The notes under the pieces were generated by a model. That model saw only the letters and a program-made list of their open reading frames with translations. It ran no database searches and was not told the origin of the DNA. A DNA stretch of 64,000 bases from Alphaproteobacteria bacterium MarineAlpha9_Bin3 (GTDB taxonomy: Bacteria; Pseudomonadota; Alphaproteobacteria; TMED109): the NCBI GenBank assembly GCA_002937655.1, contig PTKH01000001.1, positions 1 to 64,000 of the forward strand. Reading direction: 5' to 3'. Positions 1 through 9,508 of this stretch are shown here, one piece after another (the first letter of the stretch is position 1; each line of letters starts with the position of its first letter). The translations under genes were made by a program, and so were the position numbers.

Positions 1-402
1 ACGGCATTAGTTGCATTCAGTCCAGTTGGCAGAACATTTTTAACAGATAAGCCTCTAACATATGATTTTGCTCAATCTTTAGACTTTACAAAAGTAAATC
101 CTCGTTTTAATAAGCCAAATTATGAGCATAATATTAGTATAACTAATAAATTAAGAAATTATGCAAAAGATATTGGTGTGCCTTCAGCAACGTTATCAAT
201 TGCATGGCTATTATCTCAAGGAAATCATATAATTCCTATTCCAGGAACACGCTCTTTAGAACACTTAAATGAATTAGTAGCTGCTATTGATTTTGATATG
301 ACAGATAGAATTAAAAATGAAATAGAAAATATGTTGCCATTAGGTTGGGCTTACGGTGATAGATATTCTGAATCTCAATGGATTGGGCCTGAACGTTATT
401 AA
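1..402 (+). CDS. Aldo/keto reductase, C-terminal part (5' cut by window edge)
   Basis: The frame is open from base 1 and ends at TAA 400-402; the track's start at 178 is only the first internal start codon, and the coding pattern clearly continues upstream. The visible ~133 residues match the end of the aldo/keto reductase TIM barrel: a beta-strand segment ALVAFSPVGR, then the cofactor-binding segment IIPIPGTRSLEHLNEL, which in this family binds the 2'-phosphate and adenine of NADPH. It probably reduces an aldehyde or ketone with NADPH in the cytoplasm; the substrate cannot be inferred. The catalytic Asp/Tyr/Lys/His residues lie in the missing N-terminal part. Downstream is an AT-only palindrome running into a T-run, then glcB on the same strand. 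Confidence 0.85.
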   Translation, partial: TALVAFSPVGRTFLTDKPLTYDFAQSLDFTKVNPRFNKPNYEHNISITNKLRNYAKDIGVPSATLSIAWLLSQGNHIIPIPGTRSLEHLNELVAAIDFDMTDRIKNEIENMLPLGWAYGDRYSESQWIGPERY

Positions 403-415
403 ATATATTTATTTT

Positions 416-434
416 AAATATTAATATTTTTTTT
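416..434 (+). terminator. Weak AT-only hairpin plus T-run after the aldo/keto reductase
   Basis: The self-complementary AAATATTAATATTT (416-429) runs directly into a stretch of Ts ending at 434, 14 bases after the stop codon. The layout is that of an intrinsic terminator, but a stem of A:T pairs alone is weak and such palindromes are common in DNA this AT-rich. Confidence 0.25.
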
Positions 435-509
435 CTTTATTTAATAGATAGAATTTTAATTAAATATAATTTAAGATAATTATATATTTTTTAACAAAAG
501 GTAATAAAA

Positions 510-2678
510 ATGTCAGATAGAATTGAAAAAAATGGTCTTAGTATAGATGAAAAATTAGTAACTTTTATAGAGTCAGAGGCTATTCCAGGAACTGGAATAG
601 ATATTGAAAAATTTTGGCAGGGTTTCGCAAATATTATAAAAGAACTTGGTCCTAAAAATAAAATCCTTTTGAAAAAACGAGAAGATATGCAGTCTAAAAT
701 AGATGAATGGCATATTACACACAGAGGACAGGAAATAGATAAGGAGTCATACAAATCTTTTTTATTAGAGATAGGTTATTTAGTTGCAGAAGGAGAAGAT
801 TTTAAAATTGACACAAATAATGTAGATGTAGAAATAGCAGATTTATGTGGACCTCAATTAGTGGTTCCTATTATGAATGCTCGTTATGCATTAAATGCTG
901 CTAATGCAAGATGGGGAAGTCTATATGATGCTTTTTATGGAACTGATGCTATGGGAGATTTGCCTCCAGAGGGAGGTTATAGTAATGATAGAGGCGATAA
1001 AGTAATTTCTAATGCTAAGGCTCATCTGGACAAAGTAGCACCTCTAGATTCTTATAAATGGCATGAGGTTTCCAGAATAAAAATATTAGAGGGGCAATTG
1101 TGTTTATTCGTTAATGAAGAAGAGGTTTCATTAATCAATAAAAGTCAATTTATTGGTTATATTGAAAATAATAACACTGTAGAAGAAGTAATTTTATTAA
1201 AGAATGGCCTACACATACGTATTTTAATTGATCCTAACCATGTAATTGGAAAAATAGATAAAGCAAATATATCAGATATTATTTTAGAAGCTGCACTTAC
1301 TACTATAATGGATTGTGAAGATAGTGTGGCAGCAGTAGATGGAGAAGATAAAGTCTTAGCTTATAAAAATTGGTTAGGCTTAATGAAGGGAGATTTAACA
1401 GAGGATTTAGAGAAATCAGGTAAAAAAATTACTCGTAGACTTAATACAGACATAGAATATAAAAATTCTGATGGAAAAGTTTCTATTTTAAAGGGCAGAT
1501 CACTAATGCTAAATAGAAATGTTGGTCATTTAATGACGAACCCTTGTGTACGGGATATTTCTGGTAATGAGGTAGGAGAAGGTTTAATTGACGCAATTTG
1601 CACTACGTTGATAGCTATGCATGATTTATCAAAATCTGAGGGTATACGTAACTCTTTAAAAGGGTCAGTATATATAGTTAAACCAAAAATGCATGGACCA
1701 GAAGAAGTAGCATTTACAGATGAAATTTTTTCCCATGTTGAAAGAATATTAGGTCTGCCTTCAAATACAGTAAAAATAGGCATTATGGATGAGGAAAGAA
1801 GAACTAGTGCAAATTTAAAAGAATGTATTCGTTCAGCAAAATCAAGGGTAGCATTTATTAATACAGGATTCTTAGATAGAACTGGCGATGAAATACATAC
1901 TTCTATGGAGGCCGGACCGTTTTTAAGAAAAGGTGATATGAAAACTACTGATTGGATTAAGTCTTATGAGGAAAGAAATGTAGATATTGGACTTAACTGT
2001 GGACTACAAGGTAGAGCACAAATTGGTAAAGGTATGTGGGCAATGCCAGATCTAATGAAGGATATGTTAGAACAAAAAATAGCACATCCAAAAGCTGGAG
2101 CTAACTGCGCATGGGTACCAAGTCCCACAGCTGCAACACTTCATGCTATGCATTACCATATGATAGATGTTTTTGAAGTTCAGGATGAAATTATTAAAGG
2201 TGGCTCTAGAGGAACTTTGGATCAGTTACTAAGAGTACCAGTTGCTGATGGTCATAATTGGTCTAGTGAAGATATAAAACAAGAAATAGAGAATAATGCA
2301 CAAGGTATATTAGGTTATGTGGTTAGGTGGGTAGATCAAGGAGTAGGTTGTTCAAAAGTTCCTGATATCCATAATATAGGTTTAATGGAAGATAGAGCTA
2401 CATGTAGAATTTCGTCACAAGCCTTAGCAAATTGGCTTCACCATAACATAGTAACCGAAGAGCAGGTTATGGAGTCTATGAAAAAAATGGCAACAGTTGT
2501 AGATAAACAAAATAAAAATGATGGAAATTATATTTCTATGTCTCCATCATTTGATACTGTAGCATTTAAAGCGGCGTGTGATTTAGTGTTTAAAGGAAGA
2601 GTTCAACCATCAGGATATACAGAGCCAGTTCTGCATACCCGAAGATTAGAGCTTAAAAGTAAAGAAAATATTAATTAG
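510..2678 (+). CDS. glcB: Malate synthase G
   Basis: Condenses glyoxylate with acetyl-CoA to malate, allowing growth on C2 compounds. At 722 residues it matches the monomeric G isoform (~720), not the ~530-residue A isoform. Visible family motifs are [11 protein letters not shown] (Mg-ligand Glu), [13 protein letters not shown] (second acidic ligand), [21 protein letters not shown], and [12 protein letters not shown], whose Asp628 corresponds to the catalytic Asp631 of the E. coli enzyme. The start is supported by AAAAGGT seven bases upstream of the ATG. The gene is followed after 10 bp by an acetoacetyl-CoA synthetase, so the two are probably co-transcribed. No isocitrate lyase lies in the window, so the glyoxylate source is unknown. 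The 107-bp leader shows no recognisable glycine riboswitch. Confidence 0.97.
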   Translation: MSDRIEKNGLSIDEKLVTFIESEAIPGTGIDIEKFWQGFANIIKELGPKNKILLKKREDMQSKIDEWHITHRGQEIDKESYKSFLLEIGYLVAEGEDFKIDTNNVDVEIADLCGPQLVVPIMNARYALNAANARWGSLYDAFYGTDAMGDLPPEGGYSNDRGDKVISNAKAHLDKVAPLDSYKWHEVSRIKILEGQLCLFVNEEEVSLINKSQFIGYIENNNTVEEVILLKNGLHIRILIDPNHVIGKIDKANISDIILEAALTTIMDCEDSVAAVDGEDKVLAYKNWLGLMKGDLTEDLEKSGKKITRRLNTDIEYKNSDGKVSILKGRSLMLNRNVGHLMTNPCVRDISGNEVGEGLIDAICTTLIAMHDLSKSEGIRNSLKGSVYIVKPKMHGPEEVAFTDEIFSHVERILGLPSNTVKIGIMDEERRTSANLKECIRSAKSRVAFINTGFLDRTGDEIHTSMEAGPFLRKGDMKTTDWIKSYEERNVDIGLNCGLQGRAQIGKGMWAMPDLMKDMLEQKIAHPKAGANCAWVPSPTAATLHAMHYHMIDVFEVQDEIIKGGSRGTLDQLLRVPVADGHNWSSEDIKQEIENNAQGILGYVVRWVDQGVGCSKVPDIHNIGLMEDRATCRISSQALANWLHHNIVTEEQVMESMKKMATVVDKQNKNDGNYISMSPSFDTVAFKAACDLVFKGRVQPSGYTEPVLHTRRLELKSKENIN

Positions 2679-2688
2679 TAAGTATATT

Positions 2689-4641
2689 ATGTCTTCAGAA
2701 ATTTTATGGACTCCTCAATCAGAAATTGCTGAAAAATCAGCCTTAAGTCAGTTTGCTAATAAATTAGGATTTGATAATAATTCTTATGAAGAATTTCATG
2801 CTTGGTCTGTTAAAAATAAAGGAGAATTCTGGAGGGCAGTGTGGGATTTTACCAATATTATTGGTGATCCAGGTACTATTAGTTTTATGCCAAATGAAAA
2901 ATTTCCAATGACAGGTGCCCAATTTTTCCCTGAAGCAAAATTAAATCTAGCAGAAAATCTGTTACAAGGTGATGATGATTTTATTGCAGTTATAGAAACG
3001 GATGAACAAGGTAGAAGACAGGATTTTTCAAGAAAAAAACTAAAAGATAAAGTTGCAAAAATAGCAAATGGTTTAAAAAAAATAGGAATAAAGCCTGGAG
3101 ATAGAATTGCAACTATATTACCTAATAGAATAGAAGCACTGGTAAGTCTTTTGGCTGCTTCTTCAATAGGAGCTATTTGGACATCTTGCTCGCCTGATTT
3201 TGGTACTAAGGGTATTATTGACAGAATTGGACAAACAAATCCTAAAGTATTATTTACAACATCTAATTATCGATACAATGATAAGGATTATGATTTTTCA
3301 TCAAGAATATCTGAAATTGTAGCTTCGTTAAAAGATTTAGAATCTATAATAATTGTAGATGATTTACAAATTAATAAATTAGATATAACTTATGATTATA
3401 TATTATTCGACCAATTTGGTTCTAAGTCTGAAATAGATTTTATAAGTCTTCCCTTTTCTCATCCATCATACATATTGTATACATCGGGTACAACAGGTGC
3501 ACCTAAAGCAATAGTTCATTCAATAGGGGGTACTATTCTACAACACTTTAAAGAACATAAATTACATAATGACCTTAGACCTCAAGATAAAATAATGTGG
3601 TATACTAATATTGCTTGGATGATGTATCACTGGGTAGTATCTTCTTTAGGTTGCGAAGCAACGCTGGTAATATACGATGGTGTTCCAATAATAAAAAAAA
3701 ATAATATTATGGATGGTTCACTATTATGGAAGGTTGCTGAAAAAGAAAAATTAACACATATGGGTATAAGTCCTAAATATATGTCAACTCTTGAAGATAT
3801 TAATGAAAGCCCCATAAATAAATATAATCTAAAAAATCTAAGATGGCTTATGGCAGCAGGTTCTCCTGTTGCGCCAAGTCAGTTTGATTGGATATATAAA
3901 AATATAAAAAATAATATGGGTTTTGCTTCAATATCAGGAGGTTCAGAGCTTCTTTCCTGTTTTATGTTGGGATCTCCTATACATCCAGTTAGAAGAGGAG
4001 AGTTAACTGTAAAGGGTTTAGGAATGGCTGTTGATATATATGACTCAAATAATAAATCATTAATCAATGAACCAGGAGATTTAGTGTGTACTCAACCTTT
4101 TCCATCAATGCCAATAACATTTTGGGGTAAGAACGGAGATGAACGATATAAAAAAACTTATTTTGAAGAAAGAGAAGAAATTTGGACACATGGTGATTTA
4201 GCTGAAATTAAGCCTCATGGTTCTGGAATTATTTATGGAAGAACTGACAATACATTGAACCCAGGTGGGGTAAGAATAGGTACTGCTGAAATATATAATG
4301 TATGTGAAACTTTAAAAGAAATTGATGATTGTTTAGTTTTTGGAAATAGAGTTGATAATGATGAAGAAATTATTTTGTGTATAAAATTTAATAATCCTTA
4401 TATTATAGATAAAAATTTTGCAAAATCACTAAGAGAAATGATAAGAAAAAATACTTCACCAAGACATGTTCCAAATAGAATTTATCAAGTAGAAGATATA
4501 CCATATACTATGAATGGAAAGCGAGTAGAAAGCGCTGTAAAATGGGTATTGTCAGGTAAAGAAGTTCCTAATTTATCATCTTTATCTAATCCAGAATGTT
4601 TAAAAGAATATGCATTATTAAATACTAAAAATAATTTATAA
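2689..4641 (+). CDS. Acetoacetyl-CoA synthetase (acetoacetate-CoA ligase)
   Basis: An ANL-superfamily adenylating enzyme that would activate acetoacetate with ATP and CoA, feeding ketone-body or polyhydroxybutyrate-derived carbon towards acetyl-CoA. The 650 residues fit the AACS family, with the N-terminal ACAS_N-like region (WxAVWDFT), P-loop TSGTTG at residues 265-270 followed by PKAIVHS, a nucleotide-binding segment around SGGSELLSCF, the hinge region around YGRTDNTLNPGGVRIGTAEIY, and the C-terminal catalytic Lys611 in MNGKRVESAVK. The WMMYHWVVSSL segment is typical of AACS rather than acetyl-CoA synthetase. It sits 10 bp after malate synthase G and 16 bp before the YedK-like gene. The substrate is assigned from family resemblance. 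Confidence 0.9.
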   Translation: MSSEILWTPQSEIAEKSALSQFANKLGFDNNSYEEFHAWSVKNKGEFWRAVWDFTNIIGDPGTISFMPNEKFPMTGAQFFPEAKLNLAENLLQGDDDFIAVIETDEQGRRQDFSRKKLKDKVAKIANGLKKIGIKPGDRIATILPNRIEALVSLLAASSIGAIWTSCSPDFGTKGIIDRIGQTNPKVLFTTSNYRYNDKDYDFSSRISEIVASLKDLESIIIVDDLQINKLDITYDYILFDQFGSKSEIDFISLPFSHPSYILYTSGTTGAPKAIVHSIGGTILQHFKEHKLHNDLRPQDKIMWYTNIAWMMYHWVVSSLGCEATLVIYDGVPIIKKNNIMDGSLLWKVAEKEKLTHMGISPKYMSTLEDINESPINKYNLKNLRWLMAAGSPVAPSQFDWIYKNIKNNMGFASISGGSELLSCFMLGSPIHPVRRGELTVKGLGMAVDIYDSNNKSLINEPGDLVCTQPFPSMPITFWGKNGDERYKKTYFEEREEIWTHGDLAEIKPHGSGIIYGRTDNTLNPGGVRIGTAEIYNVCETLKEIDDCLVFGNRVDNDEEIILCIKFNNPYIIDKNFAKSLREMIRKNTSPRHVPNRIYQVEDIPYTMNGKRVESAVKWVLSGKEVPNLSSLSNPECLKEYALLNTKNNL

Positions 4642-4657
4642 TTATTTCATAAAAAAT

Positions 4658-5221
4658 ATGTGCGGTAGATTTACATTAAAAAATAAAAAGGCAGTTAAAG
4701 AAAAATTAGGTATTGATATAAAACCTAATTATAATATTGCCCCTTTGCAAAAAATTTTAATATTTGATGGGAAATTACTGTCATATATTAATTGGTCATA
4801 CTCCCCTGTATGGGCAAAGCGACCTATGAATTTGATAAATGCACGTAATGAAACACTCAATATAAAACCTTCTTTTAAAAATTGTAAAAAGTGTTTAATA
4901 ATTGCTGATGGATGGTATGAATGGCAGAAGATTGACAATAAAAAAATACCATTTTATCATTTTATTGCTAATAATTTTTTTTATATGGCTGGTATTTATA
5001 ATGAATTTGGTTGTGCTATAGTTACAACAAGTTCAGATAATAATATTAAGCACATTCATCATAGACAACCCTTAATACTAGATAAGGAAAATATATCTAA
5101 ATGGTTAAAAAATATAAATTTCTCCAAATTTATTAATAAAGAAAAAATTAATTATTATCAGGTAAGTTCATTTGTAAATTCTCCTCTAAATAATAATAAT
5201 TTGTGTATAGATAAAATTTAG
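4658..5221 (+). CDS. yedK: SOS response-associated peptidase family protein (HMCES/YedK)
   Basis: HMCES/YedK proteins bind abasic sites in single-stranded DNA and form a stable thiazolidine link through Cys2 after removal of Met1, protecting the lesion. The start MCGRFT exposes Cys2 exactly as required. Other family marks are the NARNET segment, ADGWYEW with the active-site Glu, and HxRxP at His134 (HIHHRQPLIL). At 187 residues it is shorter than E. coli YedK (~222), with the loss spread through loops and the C-terminus, as expected in a compact genome. It lies in a run of plus-strand genes between the acyl-CoA synthetase and epoxide hydrolase genes. No LexA-type box is evident upstream, so SOS control is not supported here. 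Confidence 0.93.
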   Translation: MCGRFTLKNKKAVKEKLGIDIKPNYNIAPLQKILIFDGKLLSYINWSYSPVWAKRPMNLINARNETLNIKPSFKNCKKCLIIADGWYEWQKIDNKKIPFYHFIANNFFYMAGIYNEFGCAIVTTSSDNNIKHIHHRQPLILDKENISKWLKNINFSKFINKEKINYYQVSSFVNSPLNNNNLCIDKI

Positions 5222-5259
5222 ACTTTTTAAAAATATAAAAGTATTATATTGTTTTTGTT

Positions 5260-6414
5260 ATGCATGAAATTAGACCTTATAAATTATCAATAACTGCTCA
5301 TGAGATAGAAGATCTTAATAGAAGGCTTGCCCACACGAGATTACCAGACCAGGCTCCTGGAGATCCATGGAAAACAGGGACTGATTTGGAATGGTTTAAA
5401 AATCTTTTAAATTATTGGAAATTAAATTTTGACTGGAAGAAATCAGAAAATGAGCTTAATCAGTTTCCACAGTTTAAAACTAAAATTTCTGGTATAGATC
5501 TTCATTTTATTCATTTTCAAGGCAAAGCAAAAAAAAATATACCATTATTATTAATGCATGGCTGGCCAGGATCAATTTTTGAATTTCTTGATATAATTCC
5601 TATTCTTATTGAGCCTAGTAAATATGGAATTGAATCAGATTTTGCTTTTACTATAGTTGCACCGTCTTTACCAGGATTTGGATTATCTTATAGGGCTTTT
5701 CAAAAAAGATTTGGAGTTGAAGAAATAGGAGAATGTTTTAAAAATCTTATGGTAGAGGTGTTGGGATATAATTCATTTTGTGTCCAAGGTGGTGATTGGG
5801 GAGCCATGATAGGAACAAGAATGGCTTATGCATATCCAAAAATAATAAAAGGCTTACACCTAAACATGTTAGCTTTGATAAGAGAATATGACTCAGAAAA
5901 AATTTTATTACCTGAAGAAAAAGATTATATAGCACAAATAAAAAAATGGAGACCAGAAGGTATGGGTTATCAGGCTATACAAGGATCAAGACCGCAAACT
6001 TTAGCTTATGGATTAACTGATTCTCCATCTGGACTAGCTGCTTGGATTTGTGAAAAATTCTATGAATGGTCAGATTGTAATGGGGCTCCAGAAAACTCAA
6101 TTAGTTTTGATAAAATGTTGGCTAATATATCCTTATATTGGTTTACTGGTGCTATAGGTTCATCTTTTTGGCCATATTATGCAAGAAATAGAAGACCATG
6201 GTTTGTTCCAGTAGGAGAGAAAGTAATCGTTCCTACAGGTTATTGTGAATTTCCTAAAGAAATGTTGAGGCCTCAAAGACAACTAGCAGAAAGAACATAT
6301 GTGGAAATTAAACGATGGAGTAAGATGAAACAAGGCGGACATTTTGCAGCGTTAGAAAATCCTACAAAATTAGCAAAAGAGATGTTTTTATTTTTTAATT
6401 CTTTAAAATTATAA
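5260..6414 (+). CDS. Epoxide hydrolase family alpha/beta hydrolase
   Basis: Hydrolases of this family open epoxides with an Asp nucleophile and a His-activated water. The N-terminal ~110 residues form the epoxide hydrolase N-terminal domain (PYKLSITAHEIEDLNRRL...WFKNLLNYW). The fold then shows the oxyanion-hole motif HGWPGS, the nucleophile elbow GGDWGA with Asp179, and His361 in KQGGHFAALENP. The 384-residue length matches microsomal-type bacterial epoxide hydrolases. The natural substrate is unknown; the family also includes enzymes for juvenile-hormone-like and aromatic epoxides. The 3' end overlaps the end of convergent ptrB by 6 bp, leaving no room for a terminator. Confidence 0.9.
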   Translation: MHEIRPYKLSITAHEIEDLNRRLAHTRLPDQAPGDPWKTGTDLEWFKNLLNYWKLNFDWKKSENELNQFPQFKTKISGIDLHFIHFQGKAKKNIPLLLMHGWPGSIFEFLDIIPILIEPSKYGIESDFAFTIVAPSLPGFGLSYRAFQKRFGVEEIGECFKNLMVEVLGYNSFCVQGGDWGAMIGTRMAYAYPKIIKGLHLNMLALIREYDSEKILLPEEKDYIAQIKKWRPEGMGYQAIQGSRPQTLAYGLTDSPSGLAAWICEKFYEWSDCNGAPENSISFDKMLANISLYWFTGAIGSSFWPYYARNRRPWFVPVGEKVIVPTGYCEFPKEMLRPQRQLAERTYVEIKRWSKMKQGGHFAALENPTKLAKEMFLFFNSLKL

Positions 6415-8487
6415 AATATTGTTTTTTAAACTAATTGCGAATGCATAATCCAGAGCAATCTCTTCAATTTGGCCATCTCTTCCTGATTTACCCCCATGCC
6501 CTGCTTCCATTTCAGTTTTTAATAATAATATATTTTTATCTGTCTTTAATTCTCTTAGTTTTGCTGTGTATTTTGTAGGTTCATCAAATAAAACTCTATT
6601 ATCGGAAAGACTTGTTGTCACTAGCATATTTGGGTAGTCCATTTTTTTAATATTATTATAAGGAGCATAAGAAAATATGTAATTAAAGTGTTTTTTATTT
6701 GCTTTTGCATTACCAAATTCCTTAAATTCTCCAATTGTTAATGGTAGAGAATGATCTAAATTAGTAGTTAAAGAGTCAACAAAAGGAACAGCCATTATAA
6801 TTCCTAGAAATAAATTAGGTTCTTGGTTTGCAACAGCACCCATTAAGAGTCCTCCTGCACTACCTCCCATTCCTATTATCTTCTTTTTAGAAGTATATTT
6901 ATTTTTAATAAGATAATTTGCAACAGCGATGTAATCATTGAAAGTATTTTTTTTATTCAACATTTTACCTTCTTTCCACCATTTCATTCCTTTTTCCATA
7001 CCTCCTCTAATATGTGCTGTGACCCAAATTATATTTCTATTTACTAAGCTTAATCTTGTTGAAGAAAAACCTGTCCCCATTGAGCTTCCATAGGAACCGT
7101 AACCGTATAATAAGACATTAGAAGAGCCATCGATTTTTGTTTTTTTATGCCTAAGAACTGTTAATGGTATTTTTCTTCCATCATTTGCAGTACATTCTAA
7201 TCTTTCAACAATATAATTATTACGATTATGTCCTGAAGGAATTTCTTGTTCTCTAATAAATTTTTTTGTTTTATTTTTCAAATCATAGGAATATACTCTT
7301 TCGGGTGTCTTAGGCGAATTATATGAGATATAAATTGAATCGGTATTTCTATCCTTTTGTTTAAGTGAAATACTGGGGCTATAAACTGTTTCATTAGTAA
7401 AAATCAGCTCTTCTTCATTATTATTATTTAAATTTCTTACATATAATTTTGGTAAAGCATTAATTGTTTCGGACCTTATCATCCAATTATTTAACATCGT
7501 AAAGCCTCCAACTAAAACCTCAGCTTTAGCAGGTATCAACTCTTCCCAAATAATTATATTTTTATGTGAACATTTACAAATTTTAAAATCTTCAGCTTTG
7601 TCATTAGTATGTATATAAAAATTTTTATTCCATGAGTTTACAGAGTAGATTATTCCTTCTTTAGCTTTTTTAAATAGTATTGGCTTAGCGTTAATTTCAT
7701 TGGTTGAAAAATAGTATATTTCACTTGTAGTATGGTCTCCAGAAGATATTAAAAAAAATTTTTCATCCGATGTTAAACTAATACTCACTGTAAAACGTGG
7801 GTTTTTTTCTTCATAAATAAGTCTATCATTTTTAATTGGAGTACCAATTTTATGTCTAAATATTTTTTTTGGTCTATGATTATCATCTAGCTTGGAATAA
7901 AAAATATATTTATCATCTAAACTAAAAGTGATGCTTCCAGAAGTCTCTTTAATTCTAGAAGACATAATTTTTTTATCTTTTAAACGTCTAATAAATATTG
8001 TGTAATATTCTGAACCTTTCAAATCTAAAGAATAAGCTAATAAATTATCGTTGTTACTTACATTGATATCTCCTATTCCAAAATAATTAGAATTAGATAA
8101 TTTAAATTCTTTATTGCCATCCCAATACGTTTCTATTTTATTTGTATTTATTTTTTTTCTAAGCTTAATTGCATAATTTCCTGACTTAGTGGTTTTACTC
8201 CAATATTCATATTGCTTATCCTTAAATGGAAGACTCTCATTATCTAATTTAATCCTACTTTTAATTTCTTTAAATAGAGTTTTTTGTAATTTTTTTGTCT
8301 TTTTTAGGTGGTATTCAGTATATTTATTTTCGGCTTCTAGGTAGTTTCTTACACGTTTATCAAGTTTTGAGCTATCCTTTAACACATCAAGAATATTATT
8401 TTGATGAATCCAACTATAGTTGTCTTCCCATCTCTTGCCATGACATTCTTTAATTTCTCTAATTTTTTTTAGTTTAGGTGCTTTCAT
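6409..8487 (-). CDS. ptrB: Oligopeptidase B (S9A serine peptidase)
   Basis: A cytoplasmic prolyl-oligopeptidase-family enzyme that cleaves short peptides after basic residues. The N-terminal ~400 residues have the repeated strand pattern of the seven-bladed beta-propeller that excludes large substrates. The C-terminal hydrolase domain carries the nucleophile Ser in GMGGSAGGLLMG, the catalytic Asp region TTSLSDNRVLFDEP, and His in EAGHGGKSGR. No signal peptide is visible. At 692 residues it is family-sized. The RGGMEKGMKWW segment is typical of oligopeptidase B. It is transcribed divergently from the glyoxalase-like gene across an 88-bp gap holding an 11-bp inverted repeat. Confidence 0.93.
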   Translation of the reverse strand: MKAPKLKKIREIKECHGKRWEDNYSWIHQNNILDVLKDSSKLDKRVRNYLEAENKYTEYHLKKTKKLQKTLFKEIKSRIKLDNESLPFKDKQYEYWSKTTKSGNYAIKLRKKINTNKIETYWDGNKEFKLSNSNYFGIGDINVSNNDNLLAYSLDLKGSEYYTIFIRRLKDKKIMSSRIKETSGSITFSLDDKYIFYSKLDDNHRPKKIFRHKIGTPIKNDRLIYEEKNPRFTVSISLTSDEKFFLISSGDHTTSEIYYFSTNEINAKPILFKKAKEGIIYSVNSWNKNFYIHTNDKAEDFKICKCSHKNIIIWEELIPAKAEVLVGGFTMLNNWMIRSETINALPKLYVRNLNNNNEEELIFTNETVYSPSISLKQKDRNTDSIYISYNSPKTPERVYSYDLKNKTKKFIREQEIPSGHNRNNYIVERLECTANDGRKIPLTVLRHKKTKIDGSSNVLLYGYGSYGSSMGTGFSSTRLSLVNRNIIWVTAHIRGGMEKGMKWWKEGKMLNKKNTFNDYIAVANYLIKNKYTSKKKIIGMGGSAGGLLMGAVANQEPNLFLGIIMAVPFVDSLTTNLDHSLPLTIGEFKEFGNAKANKKHFNYIFSYAPYNNIKKMDYPNMLVTTSLSDNRVLFDEPTKYTAKLRELKTDKNILLLKTEMEAGHGGKSGRDGQIEEIALDYAFAISLKNNIL

Positions 8488-8501
8488 AATATCTCATCTT
8501 T

Positions 8502-8540
8502 ATTAATATAATATTTTAAAATAGTATAAATTATATTAAT
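8502..8540. repeat. Perfect 11-bp inverted repeat between divergent ptrB and VOC genes
   Basis: ATTAATATAAT (8502-8512) and its exact reverse complement ATTATATTAAT (8530-8540) flank a 17-bp spacer in the only intergenic space between two divergent genes. It could be an operator for both promoters or an RNA hairpin. Both arms contain only A and T, so chance occurrence is a real alternative. Confidence 0.4.
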
Positions 8541-8575
8541 GTAAATATACTTTTTAATATTTATAAAGGTTCATT

Positions 8576-9310
8576 ATGAGATTAAGACAAATTGCTATAG
8601 CTAGTTATAATTTAAATGAATGTGAAAGATTAATTAATAAAGAATTAAAAATTAATACTGCTTATAGAGATGAAGAAGTAGAACAATATGGTCTTAATAA
8701 TATTGTTTGTCCCATTGGTGGTGAGTTTTTAGAAGTTGTTTCTCCTTTTACTACTAATACTACAGCTGGAAGATTTATTGATAAAAAAAAGGGACCTGCA
8801 GGATATATGACTATATTTCAATGTGCAGATTCTTTAGAGAGAAGAAATTTTATTGAAAGTAAGAGCATAAGATCTTTAAATTCTTTTGAAAATGGTAAAT
8901 ATAGTGATTTTATTATTAATCAATATCATCCAAAAGACTTGCCTGGAGCATTGGTGGAGATAGACTCAGTCAGAAATACCAATTATAAGGAAAAATACGC
9001 TGATTGGCCTCCAGCAGGAAAAAAATGGAGGCAATATATTAATGAAGATTATGTTACAGGTATCGTTGGAGCGACCATTGCTAATGATAACCCTGAAAAG
9101 TTAGCTGAAATATGGTCAGAAGTGCTGGACAGTGATTTAATTACCAAAAAGAATATACCCAATCTATTATTAGAAAATGCAAGTATTAAATTTGTTCAAT
9201 CTAAAAATAACTATAATGATTTAGTTGGTATTGATATTAAAGCATCAAAACAAAGGTTAAATTTAGGAAGAAATATAAAGTTATTAGGTTTAGATATTAA
9301 TTTTATATAA
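8576..9310 (+). CDS. VOC/glyoxalase-like domain protein
   Basis: The 244 residues resemble the glyoxalase-like (Glyoxalase_3) group of the vicinal-oxygen-chelate superfamily. MRLRQIAIASYNLNECERL opens with the first beta-alpha-beta module, a metal-binding-type segment GGEFLEVVSPF ends it, and a second module begins near residue 165 (VTGIVGATIANDNPEKLAEIWS). The reaction is unknown; the family includes dioxygenases, isomerases and lyases with a bound divalent metal. The start is supported by AAAGG upstream of the ATG. Its stop codon abuts the stop of the convergent 50-residue ORF with no gap. Confidence 0.75.
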   Translation: MRLRQIAIASYNLNECERLINKELKINTAYRDEEVEQYGLNNIVCPIGGEFLEVVSPFTTNTTAGRFIDKKKGPAGYMTIFQCADSLERRNFIESKSIRSLNSFENGKYSDFIINQYHPKDLPGALVEIDSVRNTNYKEKYADWPPAGKKWRQYINEDYVTGIVGATIANDNPEKLAEIWSEVLDSDLITKKNIPNLLLENASIKFVQSKNNYNDLVGIDIKASKQRLNLGRNIKLLGLDINFI

Positions 9311-9463
9311 CTATCTAGGTGTACATTTATTTGTAAAAACCTGAGTCAGCAAAGATTCCTTACATTTTTCCCAATCTGCTAATCCTTTATCAAATGGATC
9401 AAAATAACGAATGCTAATAAGTATAAATATAAGTATGCAAAGTATTATACCAATTTTAGACAT
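9311..9463 (-). CDS. Small predicted inner-membrane protein, 50 aa (not in ORF track)
   Basis: Reading the minus strand from the ATG at 9461-9463 gives a 50-residue ORF ending at TAG 9311-9313. It begins MSKIGIILCILIFILISIRY, a clear single transmembrane segment after one lysine, followed by a soluble tail with two cysteines (WEKCKES and NKCTPR). GGAA lies five to six bases upstream of the ATG. It fills the interval between the VOC gene and the DUF2794 gene exactly, in a genome with almost no spare DNA, which supports it being real. It falls below the track's length cut-off. Family and function are not recognised. The tail cysteines could suggest a disulfide or a metal site if it faces the periplasm. 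Confidence 0.55.
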   Translation of the reverse strand: MSKIGIILCILIFILISIRYFDPFDKGLADWEKCKESLLTQVFTNKCTPR

Positions 9464-9508
9464 ATTATAATTCCAATTCTAATTTTTAGTACTTAAGTTA
9501 TACATATA

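Noticed and set aside
403-509. Possible glycine riboswitch in the glcB leader (known for malate synthase in SAR11-type bacteria)
   Set aside because: The 107-bp leader is nearly pure A/T with no conserved G-rich aptamer elements and is too short for a normal aptamer plus platform.
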